A stretch of 64,000 nt of DNA from Brevibacillus fortis. GTDB lineage: Bacteria; Bacillota; Bacilli; Brevibacillales; Brevibacillaceae. Under the pieces are notes generated by a model. The model saw only the letters and a list, made by a program, of their open reading frames with translations. It was not told the origin of the DNA and did no database searches. The stretch is from positions 95,858-159,857 of the forward strand of contig NZ_PXZM01000039.1 in the NCBI RefSeq assembly GCF_003013395.1, in the 5' to 3' direction. Below are positions 8,074 through 17,716 of the stretch, one piece after another. Position 1 is the stretch's first letter. The number at the start of each line of letters is the position of its first letter. The position numbers were made by a program, and so were the translations under genes.

Positions 8074-11000
8074 TCAATTCACCTTGATTTTCTCAATACT
8101 CGAGTATTGTTTCACATCAAGAGTGAATGAGTACACACTATTACCGGATGGAAGCACTACGTCTTCTGTCAATTCAATCGAATAGTCGGTTTTAAGCCGT
8201 AACGTGCCATCCAAGTTCATATAACTGTCATGGTCAAAGTTAGATGCTTCGTTTTTAGAAAAGGCTGCTATCTCCCGGGTGTAATTCTGTTCACCAGGGG
8301 CAAATTTCAAAACCTCAGTAGGTGGTAATTTGTAGTCGGAAGTATAGGGGATGGTTATGCTTACTTCTTCAGGTGTGTTAGGGGAGGCTATGACTCCGAA
8401 TTTGTTGACTTGAATCATAGGAAACCCGGTTGATCCGGTGTTGCCACTTCCCGGTGTGACCTTAATGAATTCGACTGAATCATCGAACCATCCATAACCT
8501 AAGGATAATAGGGTGGAGTCTGCGGAGAGATTAGCACGAATGCAAACTTCTTTCCCACCAGTTACCTCCAAAAACTTATCGAGAGTAATGTTGTTCAACC
8601 AGGTATTTCCGCCGTTTACAGATAGATCGTAGGTGACTTGCCCTTGGTGTTCAGCTACAACAATCATTTTTTTAGGTTCCGCAGGAAGCGATTCAACGTT
8701 TGTATAGAGAGTAATGGGACCAGTAGAGTACAACTCTATCTCATTTACAAATAAATGTTTTTGGTTCTCTCCCGTACCGCCAATAGAATAGCCTACGCGG
8801 TAGTATCGATATGGGGTAGAGTTCATGAAGGAAAAGTCAACCCATTTTCTAATACCATTGCCACTTAATCCTGTTGGTTGATTAAAAAGGAGTGTCCATC
8901 CAATGTTGTCATTTGATCCGTAAACGTAAAGATTCGGAGGGAAGAAAATTCCTGATATTTGATATTCGCAAAACATGGCTTTGACACGATTAATTATTTC
9001 TGGAACGGTAAGGTCAAAGTCTACCGTAGAAATTGATCCAGGAATCCCTAACTGACTAATCCATGAGCCATCAAGATAATCGGCAGCCGAGCCGTCTTTT
9101 CCTGCTTTACCATCAGTTAGTTTTGAGTTTGGTGTATTATCTGGATAATCTTTTGCTGGGATAGGATTTAGATTGTAAGTCTTGCCTTTAACTGCGTTAT
9201 GTCCCATACGTTTGACTTCACCTTGTTCAATGATGAAGCCAGAAGACTTTGTTTTATCAATACCTGAGTCGTCTTGAAATGGGTCAATGACCAAATTTTT
9301 AGAGGTGTATTTGGGGAGATTGAGAGCTTCAGCAGCTCTGAAATTGGCTGTGATGAGGCCGATGGTATCGTACAAAAGGATAGAACCAAGCGAAGGATCT
9401 ACCTCTACTTTAGTACCGCTATTACCGGGGGCGTTTCCTCCAGAACTTCCGCCTACCGTATCTGTATAAGTGGGGAGGGTGTCCTCGTCATACCAAATAC
9501 ATCCAATGCTATGGAGGACTGCTTTGTCACTCGGGTTGGCGCGTATGACAAGAGATGTACCTGGTAGGAAAGTGCTTAAATCAACTAGCTGATTCAGAGG
9601 AACAGCAGCTGTGAACGTAGTTCCTCCATCGAGTGACACATCAATGCTGATGTTTCCTTCGTACTCTGCATCCAGTACAAGGTGGGTCGGAGTCTTTGCC
9701 AATGGAATCGGTTTGGAAAACATGACAGGATTTTCATCTGAGGCTTGCAGGATTTGTACTTCAGTGACAGTCATATACGAGCTTTTATTCCAGACGGTTA
9801 CTTTGACTTCATTAATAGGATAGTCTAGGTTGACAGGGTAGTGCCATGAACCGTCACCATATACTCCTTTATCTGTTTTGGAAGCGAGATTAATCCTTGG
9901 AGTAACTGCCTCCCATTTACCTGTTGATGGATTTTTTACAAAAATTTGATGATCGCAATAATCGTGTCCGTTTTGTCCTAAACTACCATTCATCCAAAGA
10001 ATGATTTTATATATTTGTACAGGTGTTACCCATTTCATGAATAAGTCAGCACTTGTACCACTCTGAAGCCAGTAATCAGTATATCCACCTGGTGTTGCAA
10101 TAGCATTATCGTCTGCGATTTTTTCAACGGCATAGGTTGGGGTAGTACTATTTGATTTGTAAGGTCTAAAACCAGTGCTACTATTATTCCAATCTCCAGT
10201 AGATGAAGCGATTTGAACACCTAGATCCTTCCAGCTGAAAGGTACTCCAGTAGTTTTGGTAAACTTTCCATTTCGTATTTGAAATGCTTCTGACTTAGAC
10301 ACATCGACCCCAGATGAATCTACAAATGCATCTGCATACAAATTATGCCGAACAGATGCTCCTTGATTCGTACTTTCCAAAGTCCGATAAGCATTACGCA
10401 AAATATTAGTTGCGGCTACGACGTCTACTAACGGTTTGGTGCTGCTACGATCGTTACCTCCTCCTTCATTACCTGGCATCTCGACTAGCATGCTATCGTC
10501 ATACCAAGTAAATCCTAAAGATTTTAAACTGCCTGTAGCTGGAATGTTAGCTCGTATTTGGAGGTTTGTACCTTTTAGTGAAGAGGTATCGAGTAGCTTG
10601 TTTAAATCGATGTTGTTTACCCAAGTTGTTCCATCAAGAGTCAGGTCGAAGGTGACCGCGTCCGTATACTCCGCAGTCGTAATAATCTTCTTTGGAGAGC
10701 GGCCAACATTAACTGCTTTAGTCACGAGAGTAACAGCGTCAATAATTTCATAGAACTTAATCTCGTGCCAACCGGTATAAATCACCGGGTTTGCACTGCG
10801 ATGACTGCGAAGCTTGGCCATGCGGTAATAGCGGTATGCAGTAGTATTGGTGAAGTTGTGTTCTGTTTCTGAATCAGTGTTTACATGAGATCCTGCGTAA
10901 ATATCTGTCCAATTCGTATCATCGTGTGAACCTTGAAGAGTAAACGAGGCCAAACTGTACTGTCCACTGGAGATTCTACAAGGTTTGATTGCGAGCTTAG

Positions 11001-11889
11001 TAATAATTTTGGGGATGGAAAAGTCAATTTGCCACCAATGACCTTCTACTGGAGGAGTCACTCCATTTGAATAATAGTAATCTGTTAATACTCCGTTGAT
11101 TCCCAACCATCCGGGATAACCAGACGTCTCACTAGAAGAGGATACATGATAAGGGGCGGGTTCAGTTGGACTGGACATGATGATGTTTGTATCGTGAAGC
11201 CCGGGTAAGACAGTTCCATTTATAATCCCAAAAGAAGACGATTTTTCGGTATCAATTCCTGAGGAATCGCTAAATACATCTACATACATGTTGTTTTGAC
11301 GATAGGCGGATCTGTTATGTGTTTCCGCATCACGAAAGGTATTCATTAAAATATTGATTGGGGTCTGCAAATCAAAGGAGCTGCTTGAGGCTCCTCCGTT
11401 ATTTCCCCCGCCACCCCCCGTACCAATCTTCCCCTGCATGTCATCCAGCCGAGCTTTCAGACTGGGAAAAGTTCTTCCATCCCGATCCCGGCGTGCAGCG
11501 ACCACCTCGGCGTTCGGGTTAGAGGAGACATCGCTTTGCAACTTTAGAATGGCTTGGTCTTGCTGTGCGTTTTTTTGTTCGACTTGCGAAAGACGGAGAT
11601 CTTGCGTCTGATTTTTCGCTTCTGCCGCACTGACCGTTGACGATAACGTATTCAGCCCCGTTTGAAAGGTAGAAACATCACTTTTTACGACATCAAGCTG
11701 ACGATCCTGTTCATCGTTTTTGTCTTTTAGCTCACGGAATTTATCCTTTAAGCTCGGTTTATCTTCTCTGGCATCATCCAACTCCTGGAGATAGGAGTCA
11801 ATTTCAGCGTGGGTACGCTTGCCCTTGTTGGCCAATTCGTTATGATCCTTGACGACCTCGGTGCCTGTTCGGGTGATTCTGACCGACAT
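8074..11889 (-). CDS. Giant tail adhesin: coiled coil plus three tandem discoidin-containing modules
   Basis: 1271 residues. Residues 1-150 are a long charged coiled coil, followed by a Gly/Asn/Ser linker. Three copies of one module follow (starting near residues 175, 490 and 860): a helix-like unit (NILMNTFRDAETHN, NILRNAYRTLESTN, ANFRAAEALN), a DSSGID/DDSGID segment, a discoidin-like domain (GHWWQIDFS, RYYRMAKLRS) and a beta module ending in LGFTWYDD, IGCIWYDE or LGYGWFDD. A final ~110-residue domain contains YTREIAAFSKNEASNFD. Such repeated glycan-binding units suit avid attachment to the cell surface. Start ATG follows AAGGAG at 8 bases. Base composition is AT-richer than flanking chromosome. 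Confidence 0.75.
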   Translation of the reverse strand: MSVRITRTGTEVVKDHNELANKGKRTHAEIDSYLQELDDAREDKPSLKDKFRELKDKNDEQDRQLDVVKSDVSTFQTGLNTLSSTVSAAEAKNQTQDLRLSQVEQKNAQQDQAILKLQSDVSSNPNAEVVAARRDRDGRTFPSLKARLDDMQGKIGTGGGGGNNGGASSSSFDLQTPINILMNTFRDAETHNRSAYRQNNMYVDVFSDSSGIDTEKSSSFGIINGTVLPGLHDTNIIMSSPTEPAPYHVSSSSETSGYPGWLGINGVLTDYYYSNGVTPPVEGHWWQIDFSIPKIITKLAIKPCRISSGQYSLASFTLQGSHDDTNWTDIYAGSHVNTDSETEHNFTNTTAYRYYRMAKLRSHRSANPVIYTGWHEIKFYEIIDAVTLVTKAVNVGRSPKKIITTAEYTDAVTFDLTLDGTTWVNNIDLNKLLDTSSLKGTNLQIRANIPATGSLKSLGFTWYDDSMLVEMPGNEGGGNDRSSTKPLVDVVAATNILRNAYRTLESTNQGASVRHNLYADAFVDSSGVDVSKSEAFQIRNGKFTKTTGVPFSWKDLGVQIASSTGDWNNSSTGFRPYKSNSTTPTYAVEKIADDNAIATPGGYTDYWLQSGTSADLFMKWVTPVQIYKIILWMNGSLGQNGHDYCDHQIFVKNPSTGKWEAVTPRINLASKTDKGVYGDGSWHYPVNLDYPINEVKVTVWNKSSYMTVTEVQILQASDENPVMFSKPIPLAKTPTHLVLDAEYEGNISIDVSLDGGTTFTAAVPLNQLVDLSTFLPGTSLVIRANPSDKAVLHSIGCIWYDEDTLPTYTDTVGGSSGGNAPGNSGTKVEVDPSLGSILLYDTIGLITANFRAAEALNLPKYTSKNLVIDPFQDDSGIDKTKSSGFIIEQGEVKRMGHNAVKGKTYNLNPIPAKDYPDNTPNSKLTDGKAGKDGSAADYLDGSWISQLGIPGSISTVDFDLTVPEIINRVKAMFCEYQISGIFFPPNLYVYGSNDNIGWTLLFNQPTGLSGNGIRKWVDFSFMNSTPYRYYRVGYSIGGTGENQKHLFVNEIELYSTGPITLYTNVESLPAEPKKMIVVAEHQGQVTYDLSVNGGNTWLNNITLDKFLEVTGGKEVCIRANLSADSTLLSLGYGWFDDSVEFIKVTPGSGNTGSTGFPMIQVNKFGVIASPNTPEEVSITIPYTSDYKLPPTEVLKFAPGEQNYTREIAAFSKNEASNFDHDSYMNLDGTLRLKTDYSIELTEDVVLPSGNSVYSFTLDVKQYSSIEKIKVN

Positions 11890-11909
11890 ACGTTCAGCTC
11901 CTTTTCGAT

Positions 11910-13058
11910 TTATTTGGTATAAACGGCGGACAAATTGAGACCGAAATGGACATGCGTCGTTTTATCAACGAGTGCTGGATCGGTTTCTCGGGAAATCCGC
12001 GTCCAGAAAACTTGTTCATTTCCTGCCGCAGTATCCGGCAGGGTGAAGGAATCGCCCCACGTGCCGGGCACACCGTTTTTGTCTGTGGCGACATCTACTA
12101 GCCGCTTGTACTGATCCGTACCTGCATAGGAGGTGAGAACGCCTTGGATACCTGTAAAAGTTCCATGATGCATCGTGTTTCGGGCGATCATTTTCACTTC
12201 TTTGTACTGGCCTTGGAGCATATGACCGAGAAATTCCTCCGTGTTGTCTTGCAGAGGGACCTCATTTCCTTCACCATCGATAAAAAAGAGGGTGGGGGAG
12301 GGGGAAAAGTCGTATTCATCTCCGCCCCACATTACCATCTGGTCGCTGGAGCTAATCGTTGTTTTTCCGTCAGCTTCCGCAATACGTAGGGAGCCAGTGA
12401 AAGGAATGGGATGCTGAGTCAAATCAAATTGAATGGATGTTTGGCTTGTCCGACACGTTTTGGAGTCGACAGTGGCTCCTGTGGAACCTAGCAGCTCCAC
12501 GCGGGTGCCGGGGGAGAGGTTTGAAACTGTGAGAGTGGGGAGGGAGAAAACGCGGACGTGTTCAATGTCCAGATAGTCGTCTGTAGCGCTGCTGTTGAGA
12601 AACATACCGATTTTGGGGGCGAGGCGATTGAATTCTTCCGAACCGATGATGTGCCAGATGGCTCCGTCCTCGGACCAATAAGCGGTGTAGGTATTGTAGT
12701 CGCGTATTAACCGAAGCCAGGGGAAGGTTTTCGCAGTGCCTTGCGATGCATCGTAATATTCTTCTACGTGGAAAAAGTCATTGTGGTTTATGAAAACAGT
12801 TAATCCGCTTGTGCTTCCAGAAGCTTTCGGATTGTATGAATTTTTCATATCGAGGACGAATTGTTTCACGGGTGTCAGTGAATCTAAAAAGAGTTGAAGT
12901 GGCTCAGCTCCGCCTTTTAAACGGAGCGAGCCTGGTGCGTCAGTCAGCGACCACCTTGAAGAATCATTTGGTGTCATGTTCCACTTGGAATCGAGGGTTA
13001 GAGAATCGAAAGAATCCTCGAAGATGAACCCCGATTTACGCCGAGAAACTACACTCAT
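11910..13058 (-). CDS. Tail-associated protein with LamG/DUF1349-like N-terminal domain
   Basis: 382 residues. The first ~175 resemble concanavalin-like beta sandwiches (DSFDSLTLDSKWNMT, then PWLRLIRDYNTYTAYWSEDG and IGMFLNSS), as in DUF1349/GH43-type accessory carbohydrate-binding domains. Residues ~180-250 look like a small beta domain, and the last ~120 (GHMLQGQYKEVKMIARNT, then FWTRISRE) recur as a standalone fold in phage structural clusters (inference). Start ATG follows GGAGGTACTTCT. It lies 20 bases before the giant adhesin and 12 bases after the preceding gene, so it belongs to one transcription unit of surface-binding tail proteins. Confidence 0.65.
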   Translation of the reverse strand: MSVVSRRKSGFIFEDSFDSLTLDSKWNMTPNDSSRWSLTDAPGSLRLKGGAEPLQLFLDSLTPVKQFVLDMKNSYNPKASGSTSGLTVFINHNDFFHVEEYYDASQGTAKTFPWLRLIRDYNTYTAYWSEDGAIWHIIGSEEFNRLAPKIGMFLNSSATDDYLDIEHVRVFSLPTLTVSNLSPGTRVELLGSTGATVDSKTCRTSQTSIQFDLTQHPIPFTGSLRIAEADGKTTISSSDQMVMWGGDEYDFSPSPTLFFIDGEGNEVPLQDNTEEFLGHMLQGQYKEVKMIARNTMHHGTFTGIQGVLTSYAGTDQYKRLVDVATDKNGVPGTWGDSFTLPDTAAGNEQVFWTRISRETDPALVDKTTHVHFGLNLSAVYTK

Positions 13059-13070
13059 AGAAGTACCTCC

Positions 13071-16000
13071 TTACGTAAATAGCCATATTCGTTTGCCAAT
13101 CACACATGCCTCAGGGCGTTGTTTCCAGATCGCGAGCAAGCATTTGATCAGTGCTTCGATGCATTTGTCTCCGCTGCCGGGATCGCAGTAGGGGGTGACC
13201 AGGACCTTGTCGCAGATCCAGTTGGTTAGTTTGATGTAGTCTACTTCACAAGCATCCCAGACCTGTCCACTGCTTTGCGCGATGAATTTCCACTTATACG
13301 TATGCTTGCCTGCTTCGACAGGGTAGTAGTGATCATAGAAGCCGCCCTGTTGTGTGAAGGTGTCCATTAATACGTTGTCTATATAAAATTCGAGTTTGGA
13401 GTTGAAAGGTTCAGGAATCAGCTCCCATGTTTCTATAGCTTGGAAATCCCTCATTCGGAATGTTGTCTTGTATTCTTTGCCAGTGACGGCGCTAGTTGTG
13501 CCTTTTTGTTCGGTGATGAATTCAAAGCGATAGGAAGGGGAAGGGGTAGGCAGGAGAGAAGCGAGGCTAAAGGATTGCTTGCCTTCTTCCAGGAAGGTTT
13601 GTGAATGAATCAATGCTCCGTTTTGTCCATACACGTTCAAATGCATCTTGCTTCCGTTACAGCCACCCATCCAGATAGCGGTGTTCTCGGTGACCTTGAA
13701 TCCGAGGACGGTACAGGATGACTTGTCGAGAGGCTTCACATCTTCCAATTGCACATGTGCGTCCGATAGGGAAACCATGTCGTCGCATTTCGTTAAAAAT
13801 CGGTAATTGACTTTGTACCTTTTTGCTTCCGGGGTATTGTTGTTTAATGCAACTTCGATTAATTGCTCGTCATCACCATCGTATTCATCCTCGGAGATCA
13901 ATTCGTCGGAATCCTCGTCATAGACTCTGACACGCAATCTCGTGTCTTTGCATAAACGAACAGGATCAGGACTTTCCCATACTTCTATGGCATCTAGCCA
14001 GCACCAGGAATCGGGAGGGATTACCCATTCTTTAGCAGGTGGGGTCGGGGGAGTTCCGGTATAAGGGGTTTCTTTTTTGGGGTAGTAATGTCCGGTGGAG
14101 TCGTGACAATAATCTTCCCATTTCTCTTTGAAATTTCCTTTAGACAGTTGAAAAGATCCGCCATTATTGTGTAATCCGCCCTTAGTTCCAGGTCCTTTTA
14201 CAAGTGTATATCGGATGTGATAGGTTTTACCTGGTGGAATGATTAGCTGTATCGGATGCTCTCTCTCTGCTTTATTGTAGGAGCTTACACTGTTAAAGTA
14301 GGCTGGGTATGGTTTACCTATTGATTTTCCTGTGGATTTATCGATGACTTCCATTTTTACTTGTGTCGTGTCATAAAGATCCGTTCCTCCGTTAGAGCTT
14401 TGTGTGGCGGTGATTTCCAGATTGTTGATAGCAACATACTGCAAATCATAGTCTACGCTGTCGTGGTCTTCGTATTTATCGTAGATAATTAGATGCAAAA
14501 ACCATTTTCCAAATGGTTTTTCTCCTTTGGCTTCCTCGGTAACCGGAGTAGATTTTGACCAATCTATGTTTTCATAATTTCGAGAGCTACCTTCATTTTT
14601 GGTCGTGTCCCATATTATCTCACCGTCATCTTTTAGACTAGAAGATAATCGCATCTCAAAGGATGCACGATGGCCCTCATATTCGTATGTGAGAGTTCTT
14701 CCACGCCGCCGGCTATATTTCCCCCTAAAGAGTGAAGCACATTGAAAGCGAAATGTCATAAAACCGCCGCCAGTGAAGGTGATAGTTTGTTTAATTTTTT
14801 GACCGGGTTGGATTGAATCTGTAAATAAAACGGGATATCCCTTTATCATCTTCAGATTTGAATCTAATTTCAATTCACTATAATCGAGAGTAGCTTTTAA
14901 AGGAGCGTTATTCGGTATGCCTGTTCCCCCAAAAACTTTAAGTTTCTCGGAATAGGTATAAGAGGCAAAACTAGGAGCAGTTACTTCCCGAGTGACAATC
15001 CCACCATTTTTTGATTGCTCATGTCCCTTATAAAACATTTTTCCTGTGATACTACTAGGTAATCCACTATCGTAAAGGGAATAATCGATGTCATGATTCT
15101 TAATCCCAGCCTTGTAACATTTTTGTCCCCCTTCCTCCGGGGTAAGTTCTTCAGAGCCGTCAGTACCTCCTGAACCACTGCCTCCAGCCCCTGAACCAGA
15201 TCCTACCTCTACCTCGATTTCTTCCAAATCCTCGTAAACCCATTTCAAAGAATGCTTTCCAGCAGGGAGTGCAACTTCCCGATAAAGACCTACGGCTGCT
15301 TCGTGATTTTCGTTTCCTTCCCAAATCAGTTTGCCGTTATCATATAGCTTCAACGATTCATAACGACTGTACTTTCCTCCATATTCAAAGCGGACAAAGC
15401 CAGGGTTCTTCAATTCAATATCACGCAAATAAACGCGGTTTGTGGTTCCATCCTGATCTTTGACCATCAATACGCCATCATCAATATCGCCTGTGTTCGA
15501 TTCAGGATGATAGAGCTGGTAAATGTCTACCCATTTCCAGTTATCCCGGACATCTATATCTCTGCTCCAACGTTCGTCACCTGAATTGAAATCCTCTGAA
15601 AAGATACGAACGTATTTGGTTCGATCCGGGTCAAAGTCTGTTACATCAATGGCAGGCTCCAGTAAAACCTTCTCAGTAAAATTCAGTGAAGCTCCTGGGT
15701 TCAGTTTCACTTGGTAATCTATCTCTGCCCGATTCTCAGCAGTGGTTGCCATCTTTTTACTCCGGTTGAATTCCCAATCATTGGAGCGATCTACGGAAAT
15801 ATAGCTTCCGAAGCGGCCGCGTATTTTTTCGGAATCATCATCGTAATCAAAGTCTGTGCTCTTTTCAGCTCGAAAAGGCTCTTCTGTATAGCTGTCTGTC
15901 ACTCGAAAGGTAATCGTATGAGTGCCTTTGGTAAGAGGTATTTTTGCTGATTGAATCTCTGTGGTAGAGGCTGACACAAGCACTTGCTCCCCGTTAACCA

Positions 16001-17705
16001 GCACCTCCAGCAATTCAGAGGGACGAAAATCACAAGCATAATCAAATTCAAACCAGCCATCGTCAAAAAGAGTAACGGTGGTTGATGCATCTCCAATCCC
16101 TTGACGGATGGGGTCTTCCATTACCAATGCTTGCATATTGAAATCGGGATGAGACCACCTTTTCCAAACGTTTACGCCGGAAAAAGAGAAGTGTGCTGTA
16201 TCTGCGTCCAAATCTGAGATAACTTGCGGATTGTAATGATCGACCGACAGCGGAGGGCAGATTATTTCAACTTCGCCCTTTACGTCGACTGTCGTCTTAT
16301 CTCCTACGTGAACATTGTAAGTAATGTTGGCATCACCAGATTTGGTTTCAGAATAGTGTTCATAGGGATCTAGTGACCATGGAGGGCCGTGATGAGAAGA
16401 GGCGTGACTTCCATGCAGGCCGCTACCATGCATAGCGTTTTGCTGAAAAGTGTCATCAAAAAAGGTGTTAACATCGAATTGATAGGGTGGAGTCACTCTT
16501 CCCATTTTATGACTCCAAGAAAAAACACCGTCACATTCGTTGTCAAGTGAAATGGCGACTTCTCTCCCATTGATATCCTCGGTCACTTCACCGTTATAGT
16601 AAGTCGTCATGATGCTTTTACTTGATCTGGTCAGCCATTCCCATTTGGGATCGGCAAAAGCCTTATTCCCCAACGTATCCACATCCGGCGGCGTTTGCTC
16701 ATCCAAGCTCTGCACCACCTCAACACACTCCACATCTTTAACATAAACGGCATTTTCCCCAAACCGGCGATCACTCATCCGACGCACAAACCAATCAAAC
16801 TTGTACGTCTGCCCAGGCTTGACGTGAAACTTCGCTTCCTGCCAGCTGCTGTTCTGATTCCATTCCCCGCCAACCTGATTGTTGTTGATAAAAAACAGCA
16901 ACCCATCGCCAGGAGCGGTGCTAGCCATGTACTTAAAACGAATAAAGCCTTGCTTTTTAAAGCGCCATTGAAAAGTCACTTTGCTGGAGTTGCCATGCTT
17001 GAGAGTGGCCACATCCAGCTTCATGATATTTTCGTTCCCCGCCATCTCATTGGTGCCGACAGAGTGAACCATTTTCCATTCCTGATCTTCCGTCGAGGAA
17101 ACGTAACGGAACAAGCCGTGAAACTTATCCGACAGCGGGAGAGTCCGCATATCGAAGGTCGGGACTTCTTTATTGATGGCATCGTAATGATTGAGATAGT
17201 AGCCGCTAAAGTGATGATAGTAAGGAGCCGGACAAACAGGCAGCGAAACATCTTGATGGGTTCCATCCGGCTGCTCAGCGTTTTTCAGGATTTTGTAAAT
17301 GCAATCTCGTACCATGAGCAGGGCGCGCTGGTAGTCGTTTTTTTGCGGATCGATTTGCTGGTTGACCCACCATTCCAGGCGACGATACATATTCCACAGC
17401 GCTTCACGGCAACGAACCTTGGCGTACCAATTTTTGTCCCGGACGAATTGCTCAATCATCTGATCGATCATGCTTTCGAGAGAGTCGAGATTGACCGTCT
17501 GCCAACGACCAATCTGACCCTTGCCGGGATCACCTAGTAGCGGATTCTGATATCCAGCGTAACGATCCTCTGCGCGAGGACGGTTGGGGCTGTCCGGATT
17601 GTCCGGATGATTCGGGTGGAATGCGCCCTCTACCAATGAGGAGCGTATTTTTCCGAATGTGACGTTGCCCACTGATTTAGAAAAAATGCCAAACGTATGA
17701 CCCAA
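13071..17705 (-). CDS. Giant multi-jelly-roll tail protein (3' half of a split LamG domain at N-terminus)
   Basis: About 1544 residues. I prefer TTG 17705, which has AGAGGTG six bases upstream; a GTG nine bases earlier is itself part of that Shine-Dalgarno sequence. The first ~25 residues (HTFGIFSKSVGNVTFGKI) look like the missing last strands of the LamG-like domain that ends the upstream protein. The rest contains at least four copies of a beta-sandwich unit with a GFVRFEY start and an ending like LPAGKHSLKWVY (near residues 255-320, 555-610, 730-790 and 1445-1500), a His/Gly-rich patch around residues 425-450, an acidic DEDSDELISEDEYDGDDEQ stretch and a Cys-containing C-terminus. Role unknown; large extracellular adhesin or fibre likely. 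Confidence 0.65.
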   Translation of the reverse strand: MGHTFGIFSKSVGNVTFGKIRSSLVEGAFHPNHPDNPDSPNRPRAEDRYAGYQNPLLGDPGKGQIGRWQTVNLDSLESMIDQMIEQFVRDKNWYAKVRCREALWNMYRRLEWWVNQQIDPQKNDYQRALLMVRDCIYKILKNAEQPDGTHQDVSLPVCPAPYYHHFSGYYLNHYDAINKEVPTFDMRTLPLSDKFHGLFRYVSSTEDQEWKMVHSVGTNEMAGNENIMKLDVATLKHGNSSKVTFQWRFKKQGFIRFKYMASTAPGDGLLFFINNNQVGGEWNQNSSWQEAKFHVKPGQTYKFDWFVRRMSDRRFGENAVYVKDVECVEVVQSLDEQTPPDVDTLGNKAFADPKWEWLTRSSKSIMTTYYNGEVTEDINGREVAISLDNECDGVFSWSHKMGRVTPPYQFDVNTFFDDTFQQNAMHGSGLHGSHASSHHGPPWSLDPYEHYSETKSGDANITYNVHVGDKTTVDVKGEVEIICPPLSVDHYNPQVISDLDADTAHFSFSGVNVWKRWSHPDFNMQALVMEDPIRQGIGDASTTVTLFDDGWFEFDYACDFRPSELLEVLVNGEQVLVSASTTEIQSAKIPLTKGTHTITFRVTDSYTEEPFRAEKSTDFDYDDDSEKIRGRFGSYISVDRSNDWEFNRSKKMATTAENRAEIDYQVKLNPGASLNFTEKVLLEPAIDVTDFDPDRTKYVRIFSEDFNSGDERWSRDIDVRDNWKWVDIYQLYHPESNTGDIDDGVLMVKDQDGTTNRVYLRDIELKNPGFVRFEYGGKYSRYESLKLYDNGKLIWEGNENHEAAVGLYREVALPAGKHSLKWVYEDLEEIEVEVGSGSGAGGSGSGGTDGSEELTPEEGGQKCYKAGIKNHDIDYSLYDSGLPSSITGKMFYKGHEQSKNGGIVTREVTAPSFASYTYSEKLKVFGGTGIPNNAPLKATLDYSELKLDSNLKMIKGYPVLFTDSIQPGQKIKQTITFTGGGFMTFRFQCASLFRGKYSRRRGRTLTYEYEGHRASFEMRLSSSLKDDGEIIWDTTKNEGSSRNYENIDWSKSTPVTEEAKGEKPFGKWFLHLIIYDKYEDHDSVDYDLQYVAINNLEITATQSSNGGTDLYDTTQVKMEVIDKSTGKSIGKPYPAYFNSVSSYNKAEREHPIQLIIPPGKTYHIRYTLVKGPGTKGGLHNNGGSFQLSKGNFKEKWEDYCHDSTGHYYPKKETPYTGTPPTPPAKEWVIPPDSWCWLDAIEVWESPDPVRLCKDTRLRVRVYDEDSDELISEDEYDGDDEQLIEVALNNNTPEAKRYKVNYRFLTKCDDMVSLSDAHVQLEDVKPLDKSSCTVLGFKVTENTAIWMGGCNGSKMHLNVYGQNGALIHSQTFLEEGKQSFSLASLLPTPSPSYRFEFITEQKGTTSAVTGKEYKTTFRMRDFQAIETWELIPEPFNSKLEFYIDNVLMDTFTQQGGFYDHYYPVEAGKHTYKWKFIAQSSGQVWDACEVDYIKLTNWICDKVLVTPYCDPGSGDKCIEALIKCLLAIWKQRPEACVIGKRIWLFT

Positions 17706-17716
17706 AATGATCACCT

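Noticed and set aside
16695..17537. 280-codon rightward open frame inside the 13071-17705 gene
   Set aside because: Antisense shadow of a well-supported gene; no ribosome binding site, no family resemblance.
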